A DNA stretch of 48,684 nt from a bacterium (GCA_029977205.1 JAPOLI010000010.1:1-48684); one strand, 5' to 3'. Positions 33,403-41,417 are shown, counted from the first letter of the stretch. The notes: a model not told the origin generated them from the sequence alone. Numbers and translations: made by a program.

Positions 33403-35909
33403 CCGGCGTCGGACGCAGAGGCGTCGGCCGTACCGGCATCACCGCCGGAGCCGGAACCCGCACCCGTGGGGCGCCGCCTGCGGCGGCGGCGGCGCTTGCG
33501 CGGCGCAGTGCCCTCTGCGGGGGCCTCACCGCTCGCGCTCGCATCCGACCCAGTGCTCTCGCCCGCCGTCCCATTGGTCGTGGTCGATGCCTCCGGCGCC
33601 GCGACCTCCGACGTGGACATCTTGCGCCTGCGTCGACGGCGGCGGCGCGTGCTGCTTCCGTCCTCTGAGCCCTGCCCGCCGATTCCGATCTCCGCGGCCT
33701 CCGGCAGGCGCGGGGCTCTGGGGCGCAACTGGTTCCACACGCGGGTGCTGTGCAGGGCCTTCGAGTTGCGGCTTCCCACGGCGGCGCGCAACGCGCGCCG
33801 CGCCTCGGGCTCGGTCCAGTCGATGGCGTCAAGCGCGCCGCGCAATGCGGCCCAGCCGCCACAGGTCCCCGCCGCACGGCTGGCCACGCGGATGTCCTCG
33901 CTGCGCAGGGGCACATCCCCGGGCCCGAGCGCCAGGACCACCCGGCCTGCCTGCCCGACCTTGAGGGGCGACCCCTCGGGCGGCGGCGCCACCGGATCGG
34001 GCGCCGGCGCCCCCACGGCGCGCAGCCAGAGGCCGATCAGCCCGATCTCGCCGCCATTCTCGATGAGGTGCTGCGACTCCCACTTGGCGATCCGATGGAT
34101 CTCCTGGTTGCGCCCGGGGCGACTGGCGTCGGCCAGGCCACGCGATACCTCCCAGGCCCACGCCGGCGCCCACGACGAGGCCGAGTCGAGCGCCGACCAG
34201 CGGCGACGCCGCTCGGCCGAGCGGCCCTGCTGCTCGAGCGAGGCGACGTTCTCCCACCGACCCGCCTGATCTGCGTGGAACCAGAGGGCCCGAATGCGCT
34301 CGCGCGCCGTCATGCGCAGGCGGTCGAGCACCGCCCGTGGGGCGTCGGCAGGTAGCGCCTGTCGCAGGTCGGGCTGCACGAGCAGGGCGAGCGCCCATGC
34401 GCGCCACATGGGCTGCTCATCACCGTTTTCGGCCTGCCGGGCCACGACGCCGGAGAGTGCCCACCACGCGTGCGCGCCCAGGGGGTCGATCCCCGCGGCC
34501 AGGGTCTCGGCGACCTCCTGCCAGTCGGTATCGCGCGCCGCGGCCTCGACCCACTCCTCCATCACGCTGATGGGGATATCCGCAGGGTCGGCCTCGCGCC
34601 ACCCGCCGTCCTGGAACCCCGCGACGAGCGTCGCCGGCGACGCACCGGGGTTCACCAGGCTCGCGCGGCCCCCGTCCTGCTGCGCGAGCAGCTCCGCCGC
34701 GCGCGCGAGCTTGCCGCGCTCCCCGCCCTCGGGCGGTCCCGCCACGCGCCCGAGCGGCTTGTACCACCCCATGCCGAAGAGGTCGTGACTGGTCTGGACG
34801 CCCATGGGATCGCCCGCCGGCAGGAACTCGACCGACACGGCCTCCTTGTCGGGTGCCGGGCGCATGACGCGGCCCAGGCGCTGCACGAATACCCGCTCGC
34901 TCGTTGTCGGGGCAAGGTGCATCACCACCGACGCGCGTGTCTCGTCCCACCCCTCGGTGAGGAGATCGGCGTTGCAGAGCACGTCCACGCGGCCCGCACC
35001 GAAGTCGCGCAGGATCCGCTGAAGATCGCGCGCAGGTGTCTGACCCGACACGGCCGCGGCCTTCACGCCGCGCTCCGTCATCTCATCGGCAAGGGCATGG
35101 GCCTGGGCCACGGTTGCCGTATAGGCGACGCCCGCGAGCCCAAGCGGCATGAAGTGCTCGGCCCACACCTCCGCGCAGGCACGGTGCCAGAGGGCGCGGT
35201 CGAGGGCGCGACCCAGGCTGGCCTGGTCGAAGTCGCCCCGCACCCTGGTGACGTCGGACAGGTCGACCGCGCGCTCGACCCGCAGGGAGCGGAGCGGACA
35301 CAGGATTCCGCGGTCGATGGCCGACTGACGATCGAGCGTCGCCGCCACGGGACCGAACACCTGCTCGACATGCCCGGTGGTGGTGGCCGGCGTGGCGGTG
35401 AACCCCACGATGACGGCGTCCTCCGCGCGATCGATCATTCGCCGGGTCTGGGCGCCCAGCGTGGTGTGAGCCTCGTCGCAGATGACCAGCGTGACGGCAT
35501 CCCAGTCGGCGTCTGCCTGGTTTCGCAGGCCGGCCTGATACGTGCAGATCGCCACGCCGGGACGACCAATGGAGCCGACCCCATCGATGCTGAAGGGGAC
35601 GTCGGGGAAGAAGGTGGACAGCGCCTGCGCGGTCTGCTCGGCGAGGTTGCGACGGGGGACGAAGACGACGGCCGAGCCGTCGAGGGCCGCGGCCAGCGCG
35701 CAGAAGGTGATGGTCTTGCCGGACCCGGTGGGGGCATCCACCCAGGTACGCGTGGCGCCGGCACGCAACCGCACGCCGAGTTCGTCGAGGGCCTCGATCT
35801 GGTGCTCGCGAAGAACCACATTGGGCCACCACGTGGCCGGGTCGGCCAAGGCGGCCTCGAGTCGCTCCGCGGGCGACAGCACCTCAGTGGGCTCTAGGGA
35901 TGTGCTCAT
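33399..35909 (-). CDS. SF2 DEAH-box helicase with Arg-rich disordered tail
   Basis: 836 residues. Motifs: Q-like LREHQIEAL, Walker A DAPTGSGKT (58-66), Ia-like FVPRRNLAEQTA, DEAH (145-148), GFTATPA (III), LTEGWDET and VQRLGRVMRP (VI). This is the UvrB/restriction-type SF2 core (about 30-360). Residues 360-740 are a helical region with no family I recognise. The last 90 residues are disordered, with two blocks of eight or more consecutive Arg/Lys separated by an Ser/Ala/Glu stretch, a likely RNA- or DNA-binding tail. ATG 35909 is preferred over GTG 35921. Cytosolic. No nuclease or methylase neighbour. Confidence 0.9.
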   Translation of the reverse strand: MSTSLEPTEVLSPAERLEAALADPATWWPNVVLREHQIEALDELGVRLRAGATRTWVDAPTGSGKTITFCALAAALDGSAVVFVPRRNLAEQTAQALSTFFPDVPFSIDGVGSIGRPGVAICTYQAGLRNQADADWDAVTLVICDEAHTTLGAQTRRMIDRAEDAVIVGFTATPATTTGHVEQVFGPVAATLDRQSAIDRGILCPLRSLRVERAVDLSDVTRVRGDFDQASLGRALDRALWHRACAEVWAEHFMPLGLAGVAYTATVAQAHALADEMTERGVKAAAVSGQTPARDLQRILRDFGAGRVDVLCNADLLTEGWDETRASVVMHLAPTTSERVFVQRLGRVMRPAPDKEAVSVEFLPAGDPMGVQTSHDLFGMGWYKPLGRVAGPPEGGERGKLARAAELLAQQDGGRASLVNPGASPATLVAGFQDGGWREADPADIPISVMEEWVEAAARDTDWQEVAETLAAGIDPLGAHAWWALSGVVARQAENGDEQPMWRAWALALLVQPDLRQALPADAPRAVLDRLRMTARERIRALWFHADQAGRWENVASLEQQGRSAERRRRWSALDSASSWAPAWAWEVSRGLADASRPGRNQEIHRIAKWESQHLIENGGEIGLIGLWLRAVGAPAPDPVAPPPEGSPLKVGQAGRVVLALGPGDVPLRSEDIRVASRAAGTCGGWAALRGALDAIDWTEPEARRALRAAVGSRNSKALHSTRVWNQLRPRAPRLPEAAEIGIGGQGSEDGSSTRRRRRRRRKMSTSEVAAPEASTTTNGTAGESTGSDASASGEAPAEGTAPRKRRRRRRRRPTGAGSGSGGDAGTADASASDAG

Positions 35910-35951
35910 GCCATCTGGCACCTCTCAGCGCATGACACGGCGCCATGCGCG

Positions 35952-35992
35952 GCAGGTCCCCGGGTGGGACCGATGCGAACTGATGGACCTGC
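35952..35992 (-). promoter_or_regulatory. Competing hairpins in the helicase leader
   Basis: On the minus strand, GCAGGTCC (35985-35992) can pair with GGACCTGC (35952-35959, 8 bp), while GGTCCC (35966-35971) can pair with GGGACC (35955-35960, 6 bp, loop ACCCG). The two share bases and exclude each other, as in attenuators and riboswitches. The hairpin lies 46 bases before the ATG at 35909. Confidence 0.5.
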
Positions 35993-36048
35993 GACGCGGT
36001 CGGCGTGGCGCTCAGCAGAGGCGCCGGACGGCCCGCAAGTCGACGCGG

Positions 36049-36054
36049 ACCATA
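36049..36054 (-). promoter_or_regulatory. Candidate -10 box (TATGGT) of the helicase operon
   Basis: Gives a leader of about 130 bases that contains the competing hairpins. Confidence 0.45.
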
Positions 36055-36118
36055 GCACCAGAGTGCGGCGTCGCGCATTCCGCAATCCACCGTGCACCAC
36101 GTTTCCGCGATGTGCCGC

Positions 36119-36124
36119 TACAGT
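36119..36124 (+). promoter_or_regulatory. -10 box (TACAGT), leaderless, LytR_C gene
   Basis: Nine bases before the ATG at 36134. Confidence 0.5.
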
Positions 36125-36133
36125 GTCCGCACT

Positions 36134-36724
36134 ATGGGTAGCCAGTCCTCCGGAGGGGGCGGCGCGAATCAGTGGGCACGGCCTGTGCTCCTCGCAGTCG
36201 CCTGCATCGTCATCGGCTTCGTCATCGGGTGGTTTGCCCGGGGTGACGGCGGAGGCGTCGTGTTGCCCACGGTCGCCAACGCGGTCGAGACCACGGCGAC
36301 GGTGTCGACCACCAGCACCACGGACACCACCGGGACGACCGGCACCACGGGCACCACCGACACCACCGGGACGACCGGCACCACGGGCACCACCGACACC
36401 ACCGGTGCAACCGTGTCGGGCGCGCCGGCGCGAGACAAGATCAACCTCGTGATCCTCAACGGCACCGAGACGAGCGGCCTCGCCGCGAAGACCCAGGCGC
36501 AGGCCGAGTCGATCGGGTATTCCAACGTCGGCATCGGCGACGCACCGGCCACGCAGGCCACCACCATCGCCTACTACCGCACCGGTGAGGACCCCGCGGC
36601 GCAGCAGGTGGCAGCCGATCTCGGAGCGCAGACCGAGGAGCCACTCACCGCGGGGAGCGGCGTGGAGTCGGCGGCCGTCACGGTGCAGCCCGACGTCGAC
36701 GTGGTGCTCGTCCTCGGGGGATGA
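36134..36724 (+). CDS. Membrane-anchored protein with LytR_C-type domain
   Basis: 196 residues: Gly/Ser N-terminus, one membrane helix (PVLLAVACIVIGFVIGWFA), a Thr-rich spacer of DTT/GTT triplets built from a 36-base tandem repeat, then a LytR_C-like domain (INLVILNGTETSGLAAKTQA ... VGIGDAPATQATTIAYY). LytR_C domains occur with or without LCP phosphotransferases in Actinobacteria and act at the cell wall. No LCP domain here. The ATG at 36134 has TACAGT upstream; its TGA overlaps the next ATG (36721-36724), an unexpected coupling to a cytosolic enzyme. Confidence 0.88.
   Translation: MGSQSSGGGGANQWARPVLLAVACIVIGFVIGWFARGDGGGVVLPTVANAVETTATVSTTSTTDTTGTTGTTGTTDTTGTTGTTGTTDTTGATVSGAPARDKINLVILNGTETSGLAAKTQAQAESIGYSNVGIGDAPATQATTIAYYRTGEDPAAQQVAADLGAQTEEPLTAGSGVESAAVTVQPDVDVVLVLGG
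36323..36405 (+). repeat. 36-base tandem repeat in the Thr-rich spacer
   Basis: Two identical units (36323-36358, 36359-36394) and 11 bases of a third, each encoding DTTGTTGTTGTT. In frame, so copy-number change would alter spacer length without a frameshift. Confidence 0.8.
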
Positions 36725-39222
36725 CGTCCGGGGAGGGCCCTGGCCTCCGGGTCGGGCTGCGGCTCCCGCAGTACGCGTCCACGTGGACTGACCTGCGCGA
36801 TGCCGCCATCCGGGCGGAGTCCCTCGGGTTCGCATCCGCCTGGCTGAACGACCACCTCTGGACACCGGGGCGCCTATCCCGCGACGACGCCATCGACGCG
36901 TTCACGGGGCTCGCGGCCGTGGCTGCTGTCACCGATCGCATCGCGCTCGGCACCGCCGTGATGTCGGCGTCCTACCGTCCCGCGCCGCTCGCGGCCAAGA
37001 TGGCATCGGTGCTCGACGTGATCTCCGGTGGTCGCCTGATCCTCGGCATCGGCACCGGGTCGGACGCCGGTGAGCACAGGGCCTACGGCTACCCGTTTCC
37101 CGAGCCGAAGGAGCGCACCGCCGGTCTCGTGCAGGCGCTCGAGGTGATCGATGCGATGTGGTCCCAGCCCGATGGGGCGACGCTCGACGGCCTGCTGGAC
37201 GATGCACCGTGCAATCCGCCGGTGGTCTCCTCGCCACGGCCGCCGATCCTCGTCGCCGCCCACAAGAAGCGCCTGCTGCAGTTGGCCGGCTCCCGGGCGG
37301 ACGGCATCTTCGCGGCCTTCCTCGATCCCGACGACCTGCGTGCACGGGTGGCGATCGCGCGCGCCGCGCGCGAGGAGGCGGGCATCACACGCCCCTTGCG
37401 CGTGGCCGTCTACATCTACGCCCTGCCGATCCGCAGTCGCGACGAGGCTCTCGAGTGGATCGCCCCGGAGGCCGAGGCACTCGGCAACGCACCGGCCTCC
37501 TACCTCAAGTGGCTTCCCTCGCGCGGTCTCGCCGCGAGCCCTGCGCAGATCGCGGCTGAGCTCGACCGCTTCGCAGCGGCGGGAGCCACCGACGCCGTGC
37601 TGGTGCTCCCGAACCGCGTGCCGCCGGAGGCCATCGATGCACTCGCGGAGGTCATGTGCCCGGGCGAACGACCGGCCAACCATGGCGTGGCCACCGACCA
37701 TGAGGCGGCCGCGGACACCGCGCCCACCATCGCAGGCGACTCCACGGTGAGCGCGCGCGCGAACCTCGTGGATCTGCTCGTCGAACAGCACCGTCGCGAT
37801 GGCCGCGGTGCCGACCCGGCGGTGAGCGACGAGGACGGCACGTGGGACTTCGACGCGCTGAGCGCGGCGATGCGCCGGGCGGCGGGGGCGCTCCGGGCGG
37901 CGGGGCTTCGCAGGGGCCAGCACGTGGCGGTGGTGAACCGCGACGGGCGCCACTGGGTGCAGGCGGTACTCGGCGTCGCCGCCGCCGGGGGCGTGGCGAT
38001 CCCCCTCGACCCCGGCATGGACCACGCCCTCCTGGCGTCGGTGCTCGACGACGCCGCCGTGGCCATCGTGGTCGCTGACGAACCGGTGCCCGGCGGCCCA
38101 TGGCGCGTGATCCACCCGGATCAGCTCGACGAGGCACGACCCGCCCCGATCACACCGGTCCATCCCGATGACGTCGCCTACATCGTCTACTCATCGGGAT
38201 CTACCGGCACCCCCAAGGGCGCGATGCACGCGCATCACGACATGCACGCGTCGGTGGAGGGCTATTCCGCTCGTATCCTCGGGCTCGGCCCCGGCGACAC
38301 CTGCCATGCGGTGTCACGCGGCTACACGTCGCTTGGCTTCGGCAATGGCTTCTTCCGCCCGCTCGGGTGCGGCGCGCACCTCGTCCACACCCGCACCAAG
38401 CCCAACGTGCGAACGGTCATACACGCCTGCGAGTCGCACGGGGTCACGGTGCTCTCCGGCGTTCCGACCTTCTGGGCGCAACTCACGGAGTTCCTCACCC
38501 GCCACCCCGACCTGCGCGGTGCGATCGCCTCGGTTCGCCTCGGCGTGTCGTCCGGCGATTCCCTGCCGGGCCCCGTGCTCACACGCCTTCGCGAGGTGAT
38601 CCCCGGCCTCGACGTGCTCGAGGGCTTCGGATGCTCGGAGGCCTCGAACATCGTCCTGTCCACGCGTCCGGGTGACGACCTCCCCGGGCGCCTCGGGCGT
38701 CCCGTGCCAGGCGCCGATGTGTCACTGCGCGACGAGGACGGCCACGAGGTCGGGCCGGGTACGCCGGGGCAACTCTGGATCCGGAGCGCGAGCAACACGT
38801 CGGGGTACTGGCGTCGCGCCGACCTCACCCGCGACCTGCTGCACGGCCCATGGGTGCGCATGAGCGACATGCTCGTGGAGGAGGACGGCATCTACCGGCA
38901 CGTGGGCCGCGCCGACGACCTGTTCAAGGTGGACGCCAAGTTCGTGAGCCCCGTGCAGGTGGAGGCGGTCATCCACGATCACCCGTCGGTGGCCGAGGTG
39001 GCCGTGGTCGGCCGCGCGGACACGGCAGGACTCATGCGCGTGGTCGCCGTGATCGTCCCGCGCGAGGGCACAGACACCGCGACGGCCGAGCATGAGATCC
39101 ATCACGCCGTCGCGCACGCCCTCGGCGCGTACGCCGCGCCGTCGGTCATCGAGTGGCGTGATGAGCTTCCCCGCCTCCCCTCGGGCAAGGTGGCGCGTCG
39201 CACGCTGCGCGAGGGCGCCTAG
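36721..39222 (+). CDS. Luciferase-like monooxygenase / acyl-CoA ligase fusion
   Basis: 833 residues, two enzymes in one chain. Residues 1 to about 320 are an LLM (flavin or F420-dependent luciferase-like) barrel: GLRLPQYAS, SAWLNDHLWTP, DRIALGTAVMS, DVISGGRLILGIGTGSD, PILVAAHKKRLLQLAGSRAD. After a 30-residue Ala/Thr linker, about residues 350-833 are an ANL adenylating enzyme: A3 loop SSGSTGTPKGAMHAH (from 490), A5 GFGCSEASN, SDML and GRADDLFKVDAKFVSPVQVE (the benzoate-CoA-ligase style hinge), catalytic Lys in LPSGKVARRTL (K823). Expected chemistry: activation of an aryl or acyl acid to its CoA thioester plus flavin-dependent oxidation of the same or a linked substrate. No frameshift separates the halves. 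Start overlaps the LytR_C stop. Substrate unknown. Confidence 0.9.
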   Translation: MTSGEGPGLRVGLRLPQYASTWTDLRDAAIRAESLGFASAWLNDHLWTPGRLSRDDAIDAFTGLAAVAAVTDRIALGTAVMSASYRPAPLAAKMASVLDVISGGRLILGIGTGSDAGEHRAYGYPFPEPKERTAGLVQALEVIDAMWSQPDGATLDGLLDDAPCNPPVVSSPRPPILVAAHKKRLLQLAGSRADGIFAAFLDPDDLRARVAIARAAREEAGITRPLRVAVYIYALPIRSRDEALEWIAPEAEALGNAPASYLKWLPSRGLAASPAQIAAELDRFAAAGATDAVLVLPNRVPPEAIDALAEVMCPGERPANHGVATDHEAAADTAPTIAGDSTVSARANLVDLLVEQHRRDGRGADPAVSDEDGTWDFDALSAAMRRAAGALRAAGLRRGQHVAVVNRDGRHWVQAVLGVAAAGGVAIPLDPGMDHALLASVLDDAAVAIVVADEPVPGGPWRVIHPDQLDEARPAPITPVHPDDVAYIVYSSGSTGTPKGAMHAHHDMHASVEGYSARILGLGPGDTCHAVSRGYTSLGFGNGFFRPLGCGAHLVHTRTKPNVRTVIHACESHGVTVLSGVPTFWAQLTEFLTRHPDLRGAIASVRLGVSSGDSLPGPVLTRLREVIPGLDVLEGFGCSEASNIVLSTRPGDDLPGRLGRPVPGADVSLRDEDGHEVGPGTPGQLWIRSASNTSGYWRRADLTRDLLHGPWVRMSDMLVEEDGIYRHVGRADDLFKVDAKFVSPVQVEAVIHDHPSVAEVAVVGRADTAGLMRVVAVIVPREGTDTATAEHEIHHAVAHALGAYAAPSVIEWRDELPRLPSGKVARRTLREGA

Positions 39223-40022
39223 CCTGAGAGCAGCCGCCCGAGGTCGTCGGCGACGGCTACCGGCCGCGCGCCCTTCCAGGCATCGGCCTCAGCGCGTGAG
39301 GTAACCCCACTCAGCACGAGGGCCGCATCAAGCCCTGCGGCCACTGCGCCGCCCACGTCGGAGTCGAGCCGATCACCCACCGCCAGGACGGGGCCGTCCA
39401 CGCCCAGGCGCTCGCGGGCGATGCGCCAGGCATCCGGACCCGGCTTCCCCACGGCCACCACCTCCACGCCCGCGGCGTACTCGACATATGCCACCACCGC
39501 GCCCGTCCCGGGTCGAACGCCGTTCTCGCCGGGCACGAGCCGGTCGCGGCCCGTGGCAATGACGGGCGCGCCGCCATGCGCCGCCCGCACGGCCCACGTG
39601 AGCTCCCGGTACGACAGGTCGGCATGACCGGCGAGGACCACGACGTCCGCCCCACTCACATGGGATTCGCGCGACACGACCTTGAGCCCGGCGGCCTGCA
39701 CGTGGCGCGTCATGGCATGGCTTCCCACCACCACCGCCGTGCCGCCGGCGAAGCGGTCCGCCAGGTACTGCTGCATCACCACGCCCGACGTGACGATCTC
39801 GTGCGGAGAACCACGCACGCCGTGGCTCCACAGCCGCTGCAGCACATCCTCCGGCGCGGAGGCGGGATCGTTCGTGAGGAAGACCAGCGCCCGCCCGGCG
39901 GCGCGCCATCGGTCAACGGCCTCGGGGGCGCCGGGCACAGCGACGCTGCCCACCCACAGGCAGCCGTCGAGGTCGAGGATCAACCCCTCGTACCTTTCGG
40001 CGATCGCCTGGGGCTCGGGCAT
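39219..40022 (-). CDS. HAD-superfamily hydrolase, NagD/HAD-IIA type
   Basis: 267 residues. DLDGCLWVG (nucleophile Asp and acid/base Asp), VFLTND (motif II), KPGPDAW (motif III Lys), VGDRLDSDVGGAVAAG (motif IV) with the large C2 cap between II and III place it in the HAD-IIA group: nucleotide or sugar phosphatases such as NagD, phosphoglycolate phosphatase or p-nitrophenyl phosphatase. Cytosolic; substrate open. The TAG shares CTAG with the fusion's stop (39219-39222). The ATG has TAGCAT six bases upstream. Confidence 0.92.
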   Translation of the reverse strand: MPEPQAIAERYEGLILDLDGCLWVGSVAVPGAPEAVDRWRAAGRALVFLTNDPASAPEDVLQRLWSHGVRGSPHEIVTSGVVMQQYLADRFAGGTAVVVGSHAMTRHVQAAGLKVVSRESHVSGADVVVLAGHADLSYRELTWAVRAAHGGAPVIATGRDRLVPGENGVRPGTGAVVAYVEYAAGVEVVAVGKPGPDAWRIARERLGVDGPVLAVGDRLDSDVGGAVAAGLDAALVLSGVTSRAEADAWKGARPVAVADDLGRLLSG

Positions 40023-40028
40023 GGCGCG

Positions 40029-40034
40029 ATGCTA
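40029..40034 (-). promoter_or_regulatory. -10 box (TAGCAT), leaderless, HAD gene
   Basis: Six bases before the ATG at 40022; back-to-back with the UspA -10. Confidence 0.5.
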
Positions 40035-40044
40035 CCGCCGCGCC

Positions 40045-40050
40045 TACCAT
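40045..40050 (+). promoter_or_regulatory. -10 box (TACCAT), leaderless, UspA gene
   Basis: Six bases before the ATG at 40057. Ten bases separate it from the divergent HAD -10. Confidence 0.5.
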
Positions 40051-40056
40051 GACCCC

Positions 40057-40488
40057 ATGACGAGTTATGCGCATGTCGCGGTTGCGGTGGAGGACAGCCC
40101 CGGGTCGCACAAGGCCCTGCAGGAGGCGTCGCGCATGGCGGCGCTCACCGGTGCGCGCCTCTCCGTGCTCCACGTGACGAGCCTTCCCATGCCGCCGCCT
40201 TACATGGGCGAGGGCGGCGTGTTCCTGCCCGATCCCGAGACCATGCAGGCCGCAGCGCTCACATGGCTCACGGAGATGGTGGAGGAGATCCCCGGCGCGA
40301 CGCCACACGTTCTCGAGGGCCATCCGCCGGATGCCGTCTGCGAGTGGGCGGGCGACAACGACGTCGACCTCCTGGTGGCGGGGGCCGAGCGCGGACGCGT
40401 GGAGCGCCTGCTCCTGGGCAGCTTCGCGCTGCACCTGGCGCGCCATGCGCCCTGCGACATCATGCTCGCGCGCCCCGACCCGAGCTGA
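40057..40488 (+). CDS. Universal stress protein (UspA family)
   Basis: 143 residues, single Usp domain, cytosolic. Starts HVAVAVEDSPGSHKALQEAS (the typical Asp near the start), and ends with VDLLVAGAERGRVERLLLGS, then HAPCDIMLARP. In the ATP-binding consensus the loop reads GxxGxG followed by nine residues and GS; here the first two glycines are replaced (A-G-A-E-R-G), so ATP binding may be weak or lost. ATG at 40057 has the leaderless-type box; the open frame back to 39682 is a shadow of the HAD gene. Confidence 0.92.
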   Translation: MTSYAHVAVAVEDSPGSHKALQEASRMAALTGARLSVLHVTSLPMPPPYMGEGGVFLPDPETMQAAALTWLTEMVEEIPGATPHVLEGHPPDAVCEWAGDNDVDLLVAGAERGRVERLLLGSFALHLARHAPCDIMLARPDPS

Positions 40489-40525
40489 CCCTTACCCAAT
40501 CCTTGACGTAGCCCGGCCGGATGCT

Positions 40526-40559
40526 GGCGCGGCGGCCTCGCAACGGCCCCGCCCGCGCC
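40526..40559 (+). terminator. Candidate terminator after uspA
   Basis: Outer stem GGCGCGG / CCGCGCC with an inner GGCC / GGCC pairing, ending just before the uppP -10 box. Confidence 0.4.
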
Positions 40560-40561
40560 GC

Positions 40562-40567
40562 TAGGGT
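40562..40567 (+). promoter_or_regulatory. -10 box (TAGGGT), leaderless, uppP
   Basis: Eight bases before the GTG at 40576. Confidence 0.5.
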
Positions 40568-40575
40568 GCCCGCCC

Positions 40576-41397
40576 GTGACCTGGTACGAGGCGATCGTCT
40601 ACGGGATCGTGCAGGGGCTCACCGAGTTCCTCCCCATCTCAAGCTCCGGCCATCTGCTGCTCGTCCCCGCCTTCTTCGGCTGGGAGGACCCGGGTGCGCT
40701 CTTCACCGCCGTGATCCAGTTGGGGACCATGGTCGCGGTGGTCGTCTACTTCTGGCGCGATCTGCTGAACGTGGTCAGAACATGGCTGCGATCGCTCGTC
40801 ACGCCGTCGCTTCGGTCCGACCTCAACGCGCGGATGGGGTGGTACCTCATCATCGGCACCATCCCGATCGTGGTCTTTGGGTTCATCTTCAAGGACCAGG
40901 TGGAGACGGCGGCGCGCAGCCTCTACATCGTGGGAACCACGCTCATCGTCTTCGGCCTCATCCTGGGGGGCATCGACTGGGCAAGTCGCAAGACCCGCCC
41001 CGTGAACTCGGTGAAGCGCAGTGACGCCATCGCGGTTGGCCTCGCACAGGCCCTCGCGCTCATACCCGGCGTGTCGCGCTCGGGTGCCACCATCAGCGCG
41101 GGCCTCCTGATGGGGCTCGACCGGGAGGCCGCAGCCCGCTTCTCGTTCCTGTTGTCGATCCCGGCGATCGTGCTCTCGGGCCTCTACGGGCTATATGGAG
41201 AACTCGGCTCCGGGTCGAGCGGCGTGGGCCTGATGCCGCTCCTGATCGCGACGGTGGTCTCGTTCGTGGTCGGCTTCGGCGCCATCGCATTCCTGCTGCG
41301 CTGGCTCGTGCGGCACTCCCTCTACATATTCGTGGTCTACCGCGTGGCGCTCGGAATCCTCGTGCTCGCGCTCGCCGCAGGAGGCGTGATCTCCTGA
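40576..41397 (+). CDS. uppP: Undecaprenyl-diphosphatase
   Basis: 273-residue membrane enzyme (BacA/UppP, EC 3.6.1.27) that dephosphorylates undecaprenyl diphosphate to recycle the cell-wall lipid carrier. The two family signatures are exact in outline: GIVQGLTEFLPISSSGHLLL at the N-terminus (catalytic Glu, Ser and His), and IPGVSRSGATISAGLLMGLD with the catalytic Arg in the middle. About eight helices. Starts with GTG directly after a -10 box, without Shine-Dalgarno. Followed 34 bases on by a small charged protein with its own box. Confidence 0.97.
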   Translation: MTWYEAIVYGIVQGLTEFLPISSSGHLLLVPAFFGWEDPGALFTAVIQLGTMVAVVVYFWRDLLNVVRTWLRSLVTPSLRSDLNARMGWYLIIGTIPIVVFGFIFKDQVETAARSLYIVGTTLIVFGLILGGIDWASRKTRPVNSVKRSDAIAVGLAQALALIPGVSRSGATISAGLLMGLDREAAARFSFLLSIPAIVLSGLYGLYGELGSGSSGVGLMPLLIATVVSFVVGFGAIAFLLRWLVRHSLYIFVVYRVALGILVLALAAGGVIS

Positions 41398-41417
41398 GGC
41401 AGCACCGGGCGGGGCGC

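Noticed and set aside
34470-35897. Long open frame on the plus strand (475 codons)
   Set aside because: It lies antisense to the helicase, whose motifs are complete; its composition (His/Arg/Gly-rich, no motif) is a shadow of G/C-biased codons.
33139-35909. Helicase plus small protein as a phage-defence or toxin-antitoxin system
   Set aside because: No nuclease, methylase, or toxin-like domain is visible and the surroundings are housekeeping genes; nothing indicates an accessory island.
36323-36405. Tandem repeat considered as a CRISPR array
   Set aside because: Units are directly adjacent without spacers and are an in-frame protein repeat; no cas genes.
40502-40507. TTGACG as a -35 box for uppP
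   Set aside because: It is 54 bases from the -10 box, far outside the 16-19 base range.
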